Of a stretch of 64,000 nucleotides of DNA, positions 49,393 to 57,838 are shown piece after piece. Origin of the DNA: Ww85 sp963745765 (GTDB taxonomy: Bacteria > Desulfobacterota > Desulfobulbia > Desulfobulbales > Desulfocapsaceae); NCBI GenBank assembly GCA_963745765.1, contig CAVUYQ010000036.1, forward strand, positions 1 through 64,000, given 5' to 3'. The translations under genes were made by a program, and so were the position numbers. Position 1 is the stretch's first letter; the number at the start of each line of letters is the position of its first letter. The notes under the pieces were generated by a model. It was not told the origin of the DNA. It saw only the letters and a list, made by a program, of their open reading frames with translations, and searched no databases.

Positions 49393-50898
49393 ATGACTTC
49401 TCTAACGATAAGACCCGACTTCAATGAATTTTGTCAGAGAGCCAGCAAGGCCCGCCTTGTTCCGGTATCTGCCGCCGTTATCGCTGACCTGGATACGCCC
49501 CTGACCCTGTTCTGTAAAATTTACCAGGATCGTGACCATGTATCACTGTTTGAGAGCATGGAAGGCGGTGAGAAATGGGGACGCTATTCTTTTATCGGTT
49601 TCGATCCGCTCGTGACCTTTGTCTCAAAAGAAAACAACATCACGATTAAATCTTCAGCAGGCCGGCTGGCCCGTAAAGAGCGTTTTCAGGATAATCCTCT
49701 TGCCGCATTAAGGCGTCTTGTCGGTGAAATGAACGCCTTTAGTGATCCGGCGCTGCCTCGATTCTGCGGCGGGGCCATTGGTTTCCTCGGTTACGATATG
49801 GTCAGGTTCATGGAAAGGCTTCCGGATCTGCATGCAAGACTTGATCTGCCTGATTCTTCGTTCTTTATTCCCGGAACGGTTCTCGTGCATGACAGTTTCC
49901 GGCAGACCGTAACCATTATCTGCTGGGCGGATACCACTGCTCATACTGATCTTGAAACCTGTTACCAGCAGGCCCTGACAGCCTTAAAAGATATCGCCGT
50001 CCGCCTGGAGAGCCCGGTTCCTGAAAGTTTTCTTGATAAGAAAGGCATGGGAGACAGCTATCAATATGATTTCAGTTCCAATATGGAGCAGGAACAGTTT
50101 CATAAGATGGTTGAGCGGGCCAGAGAGTATATCCTTGCCGGCGATATTTTTCAGGTCGTTTTGTCACAGCGCTTCCATACACAGACGGATCTGCCGCCCC
50201 ATGCGATTTACCGGGCACTGCGTCACATTAATCCGAGCCCCTATCTGTTCTTTCTAAAGTTCGGGGATCTTATCCAGATAGGATCGTCGCCTGAAATCCT
50301 GGTGCGCAAAGAAGGTGACACGATCGAACTGAGACCGATAGCCGGTACTCGGCCCCGCGGGGTAACACCAGAGGAGGATCTGGCGCTTGAGAAAGAACTG
50401 CTCGCTGATCCTAAAGAGCGGGCTGAGCACCTGATGCTGGTTGATCTGGGAAGAAATGATGTCGGACGCGTTGCCAGAGGCGGCAGTGTCGAGGTCCGGG
50501 ATCTCCTGGTGGTAGAGCGCTATTCCCACGTCATGCACATCGTCTCGGGCGTACACGGGAGTATCGCGGATAACTGCGACCAGTTCGATGTGGTTGCAGC
50601 CTGTTTTCCGGCCGGAACGGTGAGCGGGGCACCAAAGATACGGGCGATGGAGATAATTGAAGAGCTTGAACCGGAACGGAGGGGGCCCTATGCCGGATCG
50701 GTTGGTTATTTCGGCTTTTCCGGCAATATGGATTTCTGTATTACCATTCGAACTTTTATCATGCAGGGAAGGGATTTATGGATTCAGGCAGGTGCCGGCA
50801 TTGTGGCCGATTCTGATCCGCAGCGGGAGTTTGAGGAAACGGTCAATAAATCGATGGGGTTGCGGCGTGCCGTGGAACTCGCGGAAAAGAGGTTCTAG
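49393..50898 (+). CDS. trpE: Anthranilate synthase component I
   Basis: TrpE converts chorismate to anthranilate with ammonia from TrpG. The 501-residue protein carries the tryptophan feedback region (VSLFESMEGGEKWGRYSFIGF), the chorismate-binding HMLVDLGRND-like LMLVDLGRNDVGRVA, and PAGTVSGAPKIRAMEII. It opens a trpEGDCF operon 76 bases after the rpsT terminator. A weak TTGTCT-18-TTATCT pair at 49314-49343 may be its promoter. I saw no Trp-rich leader peptide, so attenuation is not supported. Confidence 0.96.
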   Translation: MTSLTIRPDFNEFCQRASKARLVPVSAAVIADLDTPLTLFCKIYQDRDHVSLFESMEGGEKWGRYSFIGFDPLVTFVSKENNITIKSSAGRLARKERFQDNPLAALRRLVGEMNAFSDPALPRFCGGAIGFLGYDMVRFMERLPDLHARLDLPDSSFFIPGTVLVHDSFRQTVTIICWADTTAHTDLETCYQQALTALKDIAVRLESPVPESFLDKKGMGDSYQYDFSSNMEQEQFHKMVERAREYILAGDIFQVVLSQRFHTQTDLPPHAIYRALRHINPSPYLFFLKFGDLIQIGSSPEILVRKEGDTIELRPIAGTRPRGVTPEEDLALEKELLADPKERAEHLMLVDLGRNDVGRVARGGSVEVRDLLVVERYSHVMHIVSGVHGSIADNCDQFDVVAACFPAGTVSGAPKIRAMEIIEELEPERRGPYAGSVGYFGFSGNMDFCITIRTFIMQGRDLWIQAGAGIVADSDPQREFEETVNKSMGLRRAVELAEKRF

Positions 50899-50901
50899 CC
50901 G

Positions 50902-51513
50902 ATGATAATCATAATAGATAATTACGATTCATTTACCTATAATATTGTTCAGACAATTGCTGATAACAACAAAGCTGATAATTGTCCAGAGGAAATTCAG
51001 GTATTTAGAAACGATAAAATCACGCTCGATGAGCTCGAGCGACGCGCACCCCGGAGAATTCTCATTTCACCCGGGCCATGTACCCCGAAAGAGGCCGGTA
51101 TTTCCGTATCGGTGATAAAACATTTCAGCGGCAGGATACCTATTCTTGGCATCTGCCTGGGCCATCAGGCCATTGGTGAAGCCTTTGGCGGTGATGTAGT
51201 CCGGGCCGGCAGGATAATGCATGGCAAAACAAGCCCGATTTTTCATGATGGCCGCGGCGTGTTTACCGGCTTGCCGGAACCGTTTGACGGCATGCGCTAT
51301 CACTCACTCGTGGTGGAAGACCGGAGCCTGCCCGATTGCCTGGAAGTAAGTGCCCGAACTGACCAGCAGGAGTTGATGGGGGTCCGTCATAAATCTTTGG
51401 CGGTGGAAGGTGTACAGTTCCATCCCGAATCCATCATGACACCTTCCGGCAGGATACTCCTGAGAAATTTTATGTCCGAGAATTATCTGACCCTTCTGGG
51501 GACTGGCTGCTAG
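50902..51513 (+). CDS. trpG: Anthranilate synthase component II (glutamine amidotransferase)
   Basis: TrpG supplies ammonia from glutamine to TrpE. The 203-residue class I amidotransferase has IIIDNYDSFTYNI, the nucleophile loop GICLGHQAIGEAFGG, RYHSLVVE, and the catalytic His-Glu in QFHPESIMTP. It starts 3 bases after the trpE stop and is unfused to trpD. Confidence 0.96.
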   Translation: MIIIIDNYDSFTYNIVQTIADNNKADNCPEEIQVFRNDKITLDELERRAPRRILISPGPCTPKEAGISVSVIKHFSGRIPILGICLGHQAIGEAFGGDVVRAGRIMHGKTSPIFHDGRGVFTGLPEPFDGMRYHSLVVEDRSLPDCLEVSARTDQQELMGVRHKSLAVEGVQFHPESIMTPSGRILLRNFMSENYLTLLGTGC

Positions 51514-51544
51514 TACCAGGCTGAACTAAACAAGGAGTGTGTAT

Positions 51545-52582
51545 ATGAATATCAGAGAGGCAATTACCAGGGTGGTTGACGGTGATAATCTGTCTGAAGG
51601 GCAGATGCATGATGTCATGAATGATATCATGAGCGGGGAGGCGACACCGGCCCAGATAGGTTCTTTTCTCACCGGCCTCCGGGTTAAAGGTGAGACGGTT
51701 GAAGAGATAACCGGAGCGGTCAGGGTGATGCGTGAGAAAGTTACCGCCATCGATACCGGGGTGGATGTCGATGCCGGCGGTATTATTCTAGATACCTGCG
51801 GCACCGGCGGTGACGGTTCCGGAACCTTCAATGTTTCAACCACCACAGCCCTGGTCGTCGCCGGTTGCGGCGTTACGGTGGCCAAGCACGGCAATCGCTC
51901 GGTGTCCAGTTCATGCGGTTCCGCGGATGTGCTTGAAGCCGCCGGGGTCAACCTGAACCTGGCTCCGGAACAGGTGAGCCGCTGCATAAAACAGACAGGG
52001 ATCGGTTTCCTTTTCGCTCCATCCCTGCATGGTGCGATGAAATATGCCATAGGCCCGCGCCGGGAGATGGGAATCCGCACTATTTTCAATATACTCGGGC
52101 CGCTTACCAATCCGGCCGGCGCCAATGTTCAGGTTCTTGGCGTTTTCGCCGAACATTTGACCAGGCCGCTTGCCGAGGTGCTGGCGAGGCTTGGATCGAA
52201 AAGGGCGTTTGTGGTGCATGGTGAGGGAAACCTTGATGAACTCACCGTAACAGGAGCGACAACTGTTGCGGAACTTCGGGACGGACAGGTTCATTCGTAT
52301 GTCATTACCCCCGAGGAATTTGGTTTTAACAGGGCTTCGCTGCGGGACCTGCAGGGTGGTGTTGATGCTGAGGAATCGGCAGTAATAATGAGGGATGTTC
52401 TCCTCGGAACGAAAGGCGCCAGAAGAGATATGGTCTTGATCAATAGCGGAGCTGCCCTGATGGCGGCAGGACGGACCGGGGATCTCCTGTCCGGTATCAG
52501 TATTGCTGCCGAATGTATTGACTCCGGAAGCGGTACAAAGAAGCTCAATGAACTCATCGAATTCACGCGCAATGCGTCGTAG
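51545..52582 (+). CDS. trpD: Anthranilate phosphoribosyltransferase
   Basis: TrpD transfers phosphoribose from PRPP to anthranilate. The 345-residue protein starts at the ATG at 51545, with AAGGAG 7 bases upstream; the GTG two codons earlier is too close to that site. It has the GTGGDG loop in [36 protein letters not shown] and the Mg-binding GEGNLDELT. Confidence 0.96.
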   Translation: MNIREAITRVVDGDNLSEGQMHDVMNDIMSGEATPAQIGSFLTGLRVKGETVEEITGAVRVMREKVTAIDTGVDVDAGGIILDTCGTGGDGSGTFNVSTTTALVVAGCGVTVAKHGNRSVSSSCGSADVLEAAGVNLNLAPEQVSRCIKQTGIGFLFAPSLHGAMKYAIGPRREMGIRTIFNILGPLTNPAGANVQVLGVFAEHLTRPLAEVLARLGSKRAFVVHGEGNLDELTVTGATTVAELRDGQVHSYVITPEEFGFNRASLRDLQGGVDAEESAVIMRDVLLGTKGARRDMVLINSGAALMAAGRTGDLLSGISIAAECIDSGSGTKKLNELIEFTRNAS

Positions 52583-52605
52583 GCGCGCATGTTCCCGCAG
52601 GCAAA

Positions 52606-53394
52606 ATGATTCTTGATAAAATTGTAGATAAAAAGAAAGAGGAAGTAGCCCGGTTAAGACGGCGGGGACTTCATCTCCCGGATAGTTTTCGTGACTGGCA
52701 GGCCGATCAGACAAGAGGGTTTCGCCGGACGCTGCTGGCTTATAACGGTGTTTCGATTATTGCAGAGGTCAAAAAGGCCTCTCCATCGAAAGGTATCATC
52801 TGCGCTGATTTTGATCCGGTCCGTATCGCGGTCAACTATGAGAAAAATGGCGCACAGGCCTTGTCGGTACTCACCGATGAATATTTTTTCCAGGGAAGCC
52901 TGCTCTTCATGATGCAGGCCAGGCAGGCCGTCAGCCTGCCTGTCCTGCGGAAGGATTTCATCATCGACCCGCTGCAGATTGATGAGGCCCGGGCGCACGG
53001 TGCTGATGCTATCCTGCTCATATGCGCAATTCTTGAACTATCACAGATCAGGGACTATAAAGAGCAGGCGGCTGCTCTTGGCATGGACGCCCTGGTGGAA
53101 GTGCACGATGAGGAAGACCTGCGGAAGGCCCTCGCTGCCGATGCCGAGTTGATCGGCATTAACAACCGGAATCTGAGAGATTTCAGCGTTGATATCAATA
53201 CCACCTTTCGGCTGCAGAAGATGATTCCGGCCGGCATCCCGGTTGTCTCTGAATCCGGTCTGAAATCGCTTGAAGATATGCAGAAATTGCGAGAAGAAGG
53301 GGTTAATGCGGCTTTGATTGGCGAGAGTCTGGTGCGGGCCGGGCAGGACAGCACCTTTCTCGCCGGTTTGCGCGAAGATTACGATATCGGATAG
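52606..53394 (+). CDS. trpC: Indole-3-glycerol phosphate synthase
   Basis: TrpC closes CdRP to indole-3-glycerol phosphate. The 262-residue TIM-barrel has IIAEVKKASPSKGII with the catalytic Lys, LSVLTDEYFFQGS, LPVLRKDFIID, GINNRNLRDF and ALIGESLVRA. Intact, and separate from trpF. Confidence 0.96.
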   Translation: MILDKIVDKKKEEVARLRRRGLHLPDSFRDWQADQTRGFRRTLLAYNGVSIIAEVKKASPSKGIICADFDPVRIAVNYEKNGAQALSVLTDEYFFQGSLLFMMQARQAVSLPVLRKDFIIDPLQIDEARAHGADAILLICAILELSQIRDYKEQAAALGMDALVEVHDEEDLRKALAADAELIGINNRNLRDFSVDINTTFRLQKMIPAGIPVVSESGLKSLEDMQKLREEGVNAALIGESLVRAGQDSTFLAGLREDYDIG

Positions 53395-53401
53395 AATACC
53401 A

Positions 53402-54049
53402 ATGAAACAGTTCAGGACACGCATCAAGATGTGCGGTACCACACGTCTGGAAGACGCCCAATATGCGGTCTCGCTTGGTGTCGATGCGCTCGGCTTTATC
53501 TTCGTGAAAAAAAGCCCCCGCTATATCAGCAGTGGGCCTGCCGCTTCAATCATCGCGGTGCTGCCGCCGTTCGTTACGAGAGTTGGCGTTTTTGTGGACG
53601 CCTCTATCGAGGAAATCAAGGGCATTGTCGGTACCTGCGGTTTGACCCAGGTGCAACTGCACGGAAATGAAAAACCGGAGTTCTGCGCCGAGTTGAAACG
53701 GTGGAACAGGGGGCTGTCCATCTGTAAGGCTTTTCGCATAGGGGAAGGTCATATTCCTGTCACTATCAGCTCTTACGGATCAATGGTTGACAGCTTTCTT
53801 CTTGATACCTGGGTGAAAGGGGTCGAAGGCGGAACCGGCCAACCCTTTGACTGGAACCTGGTTCATTCGCTGGCACTGTGTCGCCCGCTTATCCTCGCCG
53901 GCGGTCTTAATCCGGACAACGTCTCTGCGGCAATCCGCGCCGTCTCACCGTATGCAATCGATATAAACTCTGGTGTTGAAAAAGCACCGGGTATCAAGGA
54001 CCGGCAACTGCTTCGCACGCTTGTGGAACGGGTGCGGGCTGGCGGGTGA
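53402..54049 (+). CDS. trpF: Phosphoribosylanthranilate isomerase
   Basis: TrpF isomerises PRA to CdRP. The 215-residue protein starts at the ATG at 53402. It has RIKMCGTTRLEDAQ with the catalytic Cys, GFIFVKKSPRYI, QLHGNE, and LDINSGVE-like AIDINSGVEKAPG. It is the last trp gene here; the next gene, rlpA, faces it, so trpB and trpA are not adjacent. Confidence 0.95.
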   Translation: MKQFRTRIKMCGTTRLEDAQYAVSLGVDALGFIFVKKSPRYISSGPAASIIAVLPPFVTRVGVFVDASIEEIKGIVGTCGLTQVQLHGNEKPEFCAELKRWNRGLSICKAFRIGEGHIPVTISSYGSMVDSFLLDTWVKGVEGGTGQPFDWNLVHSLALCRPLILAGGLNPDNVSAAIRAVSPYAIDINSGVEKAPGIKDRQLLRTLVERVRAGG

Positions 54050-54077
54050 CAACGTTGTTACGGTCTATGCATTTGAC

Positions 54078-54839
54078 TTAGCGGGCCACGACGAAGGCGT
54101 CTGTATAGCCGCGTCTTTCGAGAATAGCCCGGGCCTGTCCGGCATCTTTCAAGGTATTGCCGACGTGGACCTGGACGCGGTAGTAGATGGTTTTGCTGCC
54201 TTGGTATTTCATGATAATCGTCTTGTGCCCTGCATCAAGAAAACGATTCTGCAGCCGCAGTGCATTGTCAGAATTGGTAAAGGCACCGATCTGGACATAA
54301 AAGTCACCTTCATAGAAGGTGCGGGCAAGCTGTATGATCTCTTGCCGGTTTTTACCTTTTTCTCCCATGGCAACAATACGCACCCTGGCCGTGCCATTGC
54401 CGACAATGTTCAGGTTTTTTGCGGCCGAGTAACTGAGATCAATGATCCTCCCTTTTACAAAGGGCCCCCGGTCATTTACCCGCACGACGACTTCCCTGTT
54501 GTTTTCAAGATTTTTTACCAGCAGTATCGTATTCATCGGCAGGGTTTTGTGGGCGGCTGTCATGCTGTACATATCGTATGTCTCACCATTGGAGGTATAT
54601 CTTCCGTGAAAGTCGGAACCGTACCAGGAAGCAATACCGGTCTGCTGAAAACCATAGGAGGAAGGGATGGGATAGTATATTTTATTGTTTATTTGATAGG
54701 GCCGAAGGGTTGGGTGGGAATATTGCTTGGAAGCTGCAGATGAGCAGCCGGGAAGAGTAACCATGAGAAAAAATCCAAGACAGAAAAGCAACACACTGTT
54801 TCCTGTGGCGAGGTGCCGGATGGTTACGATGAGATGCAC
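54078..54839 (-). CDS. rlpA: RlpA-like septal lipoprotein
   Basis: RlpA binds or cleaves glycan strands lacking stem peptides at the septum. The 253-residue protein has a signal peptide ending in lipobox LPGC. The double-psi beta-barrel follows (GIASWYGSDFHGRYTSNGETYD, then NDRGPFVKGRIIDLSYSAA). A C-terminal SPOR domain (DFYVQIGAFTNSDNALRLQ) completes it. Full length. Confidence 0.92.
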   Translation of the reverse strand: MHLIVTIRHLATGNSVLLFCLGFFLMVTLPGCSSAASKQYSHPTLRPYQINNKIYYPIPSSYGFQQTGIASWYGSDFHGRYTSNGETYDMYSMTAAHKTLPMNTILLVKNLENNREVVVRVNDRGPFVKGRIIDLSYSAAKNLNIVGNGTARVRIVAMGEKGKNRQEIIQLARTFYEGDFYVQIGAFTNSDNALRLQNRFLDAGHKTIIMKYQGSKTIYYRVQVHVGNTLKDAGQARAILERRGYTDAFVVAR

Positions 54840-54932
54840 GAGCCTGTTCGACGAGCCTGAATAATTTTGATTTTATGAGTATCTGCAACCATTACGATCT
54901 TTTATAATATATGAGGTTGATGCGCAATGATT

Positions 54933-56432
54933 TTACTTACTGCCCGTCGATGTACTTTGTTCCGGCGGTTTAACAAACCGGTTAAGCCTCTCCTGGTAAT
55001 ATAATCCGGCAGCGCCAATGGTATGCGGGGTATAGGGTCGTGTAATTTTCGTGCCGGGGAGGGGGCGGATATTGTCAAAACGAACCTTTTCATCCCGGTC
55101 AATCCATGACAGGCTGAGATCCAGGATCGGCCTGCCAGTTGTTATTACGCCATTATTGTCGCGCAGGAGGATTAATCGTTCCCACCTTCTTTCGCTGAAT
55201 CCCTTTAGCCAGATTCCCGCCATTTCCTGGCCGGTGAACTTGTCGGACATAACCGGTTCCAGCAAATCCCCGTCATCATCGATATGGCTGCCGATTATCT
55301 TCTTGACCTCAGAACTGCCGTCCAGGCTGAGCCGGTAAAAATCATCAAAATCATCGTGATCGATCCGCATGAGATGTGTTTCACCATCGTTAAAGCTCCA
55401 GCGGGCGTGACATGCCTGACAGGATATTTTATCCATGCCGAGATGCGCGGGGTTTTTGATAACAGGAAGTGTCAGACTGAGTCCGGTTGCAGCAGAGGAA
55501 TAGGTGAATTGTTCTGTCGTTCTGGTAACCCCCTGCGGCAGATGATTCTGCAGCTCTTTCGGATCGTGGCAGGCGCGGCAGGTTCGACTATTCTGCTCGC
55601 TGCCCATGACCTGTGCCGAAGAGTGACAATCGATACAAACCATGCCCGCCTGTTGATGCACATCGGGTTCCAGCTGATGATATTCAACGCCAAACGGCCT
55701 GACGGGAATACTTTTTTGCCGGAAAGGTGTTCGGTATTCTTCGTTGTAGTCGTGTTCGTAGCGTCCATAATAATCGAAGCCGACATGATTGCCGTAATGG
55801 CAGGACAGGCAGCGAGAGTCGTCCGGCTTTGCAAGAAACGCATGTGATTTCATCCGGCCGTTATCGTAGGCCAGGTGGCAGGCTGCGCAACCGGTTGCGC
55901 GCCGAACTTTGGAAAAATCGTCTCCTTCCCCATAAACATGACAGCGCAGACATCTCCTTCGCAACAGATCATCTGTCAATTCAAGTGCGTTTTGTGGTGC
56001 TGCTGATGCTTTTAGTAGAAGAGGCGTATCAGGAGATGTCTTGGCCCCGAAGGCCGTCCTGACGAGGGAGATATGGTCGCTGAGGGTGTAGTGGTTACTG
56101 CCGGCGACCATGTCAATGGCTTTTTCGTGACAGCCTCCGCAATATTTCATGGCATTTTCGGGATGTGCAGGCCGGGCTACAAGACCCTCATGGGCCTCTT
56201 CCCGCGACATGACACCTTCTTGTCCCGAATGACAGGACGTGCAGGCCAGTTGGTGGTTATCATCAAGCTCTATCTTGTGACAGCTGATGCAGCTGCCTGT
56301 CTCATGGTCGTGTTCCTTGGCAGCAACCGTTTCAGGTTCTTCTGAGCACCCCCCTGAAAGAAGGAACAGCAGGAAGAAAAGCATGAAGCCCGTACTTAAA
56401 TGTTTGCTGGTAGGCATGATATCCGAGAGCAT
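54933..56432 (-). CDS. Nine-haem c-type cytochrome lipoprotein
   Basis: A 499-residue exported protein. The N-terminal hydrophobic segment ends FLLSGGCSEE, a slightly unusual lipobox (Ser at -3), so lipid anchoring is likely but not certain. Nine CXXCH haem sites are visible: CISCH, CTSCH, CGGCH, CLRCH, CAACH, CLSCH, CIDCH, CRACH and CQACH. The last 130 residues lack haem sites and may be a separate domain. It is probably a periplasm-facing electron carrier or reductase; the partner is unknown. The dodecahaem cytochrome lies 1.4 kb away on the other strand. Confidence 0.85.
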   Translation of the reverse strand: MLSDIMPTSKHLSTGFMLFFLLFLLSGGCSEEPETVAAKEHDHETGSCISCHKIELDDNHQLACTSCHSGQEGVMSREEAHEGLVARPAHPENAMKYCGGCHEKAIDMVAGSNHYTLSDHISLVRTAFGAKTSPDTPLLLKASAAPQNALELTDDLLRRRCLRCHVYGEGDDFSKVRRATGCAACHLAYDNGRMKSHAFLAKPDDSRCLSCHYGNHVGFDYYGRYEHDYNEEYRTPFRQKSIPVRPFGVEYHQLEPDVHQQAGMVCIDCHSSAQVMGSEQNSRTCRACHDPKELQNHLPQGVTRTTEQFTYSSAATGLSLTLPVIKNPAHLGMDKISCQACHARWSFNDGETHLMRIDHDDFDDFYRLSLDGSSEVKKIIGSHIDDDGDLLEPVMSDKFTGQEMAGIWLKGFSERRWERLILLRDNNGVITTGRPILDLSLSWIDRDEKVRFDNIRPLPGTKITRPYTPHTIGAAGLYYQERLNRFVKPPEQSTSTGSK

Positions 56433-56694
56433 GATCTGGTTAGTAAAGCAGCCGGCTGCAATCCTGTCTGAACCAAGAACGACTCAAGCACTATACAAAA
56501 AATTACAGGTGATGTCTTTGCAGATAGTCACTTATCTCCTCGGGGTAGATAAAATGCAGGGGACTTGCCGACAGGACTTGTTTGAAAGTATTTCATGGTT
56601 CGTAATTAAAAGGGAAAAATAAAGTTGGAAGATAGATAGTGGTGCCGATCTGGACAATCAGTCGTCTGATAATGTTGATTATTCGGGATTGATA
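56433..56694. other. Intergenic region between cytochrome and tRNA-Thr
   Basis: No supported gene. It presumably carries the promoter for the leftward cytochrome gene, although I could not define one. The right edge passes into the tRNA promoter. Confidence 0.3.
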
Positions 56695-56723
56695 TTGAAT
56701 TTTCAATTCGTTCCTGATATAAA
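56695..56723 (+). promoter_or_regulatory. Promoter of tRNA-Thr
   Basis: TTGAAT and TATAAA are separated by exactly 17 bases, and the -10 ends 15 bases before the tRNA. Confidence 0.7.
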
Positions 56724-56738
56724 CAGCCTCATCCGAAG

Positions 56739-56814
56739 GCCACCGTAGCTCAGTTGGTAGAGCAGTTGATTCGTAATCATCAGGTCAGCGGTTCGACTCC
56801 GCTCGGTGGCTCCA
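56739..56814 (+). tRNA. tRNA-Thr (CGT)
   Basis: A 76-nt cloverleaf. Acceptor arms GCCACCG/CGGTGGC, D-arm TAGCTCAGTTGGTAGAGCA, anticodon CGT in the loop TTCGTAA, T-arm GGTTCGACTCC, encoded CCA. Confidence 0.96.
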
Positions 56815-56822
56815 GTAAAATC

Positions 56823-56861
56823 AAGCAGTTTAGAGAGTTTGTCTCTAAACTGCTTTTTTTG
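56823..56861 (+). terminator. Rho-independent terminator after tRNA-Thr
   Basis: A perfect 14-bp stem AAGCAGTTTAGAGA / TCTCTAAACTGCTT with loop GTTTG, followed by a T run. Confidence 0.93.
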
Positions 56862-57532
56862 TTTGTGAAATCTTTGTTAATGATTTGAGTTACCACTCTA
56901 TTAATAGAATCCTGAAATAAGGGTTCCTTGCATAATTAGATTATTCAGGGTGGCCATAAGTTTTATGTTGAAGACCGCTGTTCTCCTTCTTTCAACAACT
57001 CGCAATACTTTTTTCTCCTTTTTGCGACATCTGTCTTTATAAAAAAGTAAGAATATGAACTGCTCAGTATGACTTGTTCGCAGGAAGAAAATAGTTATAT
57101 AAAATCAGCATCATAGCTGAATATAACCTGAAACGTCTCTAATTAAGCTGGTCGGGTTCTTGGGAAAAACGTGTGAGGTTCAGGGAAGGAGAAAAACGTT
57201 TTTAATGTGCGAGAGATTGATTGTCCCATATAAAATCAATTAATTATTCTCCAGTGTCCTTGATTATCCTGATGCCTCTTTGACCTGGATGTCTCAGGCA
57301 TCTCCCCCGTGTTCAAGAGAGAGAAAGATTTTATTTACGCTCTCTTAATATACTGAAATAAAATATAAAATGTCTGACTGTTCCTTGAACAACATCGGAT
57401 TGACAAGGCTGTCTGTAATCAGAGACGAAGAGGAGTCTTGATGGGGAAAATTCAGACCTTACGGGACATCGATGCTGCCGGACCTCATTAATTGACGGAT
57501 GCATCGTGGAAACATACGGCAGGAAGGTTTCG
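56862..57532. other. Long AT-rich intergenic region
   Basis: About 670 bases with no supported gene. It holds the third copy of the TTATTCA..GTGGCCATAAG repeat at 56941. Composition is more AT-rich than the flanking genes. It probably carries regulatory sequence for the downstream cytochrome. Confidence 0.35.
56941..56960 (+). repeat. Copy 3 of a short dispersed repeat
   Basis: TTATTCAGGGTGGCCATAAG, in the empty region after tRNA-Thr. It differs from copy 2 at two bases. Confidence 0.5.
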
Positions 57533-57817
57533 ATGCAACATGATTGCGAACAACTTAACGTGAAGAGGGATATCTCGAAAACAACCGTTTTAGCTCGTAG
57601 CTTATGTCGATTTGACCCAGAATCCCCGTGGAGGTTTTTTTGCATGGATCATAGGCATCTTAAAGCAGTATCTCTAGCGTCACTTTTCTCGATGTTTGGT
57701 AAACAGGATTTAACTCAAGAGGGCTGGATAAAGAGTGCCGGAAATTCAGCTAATTGCGACTATGTGGTACGAATGTTGCATGCCACTGCGCAGTATAAAA
57801 AGAGCAGTAGTATGTAA
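57533..57817 (+). CDS. Possible small protein upstream of the dodecahaem cytochrome
   Basis: A 94-residue frame from the ATG at 57533, preceded by AGGAAGG at 5 bases. It ends 21 bases before the cytochrome start. It has four Cys but no haem site, signal peptide or membrane helix. I do not recognise it. Codon use looks less typical than that of neighbours, so it may be chance. Confidence 0.3.
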   Translation: MQHDCEQLNVKRDISKTTVLARSLCRFDPESPWRFFCMDHRHLKAVSLASLFSMFGKQDLTQEGWIKSAGNSANCDYVVRMLHATAQYKKSSSM

Positions 57818-57838
57818 ACTTAACGTGTTGGAGGTAGT

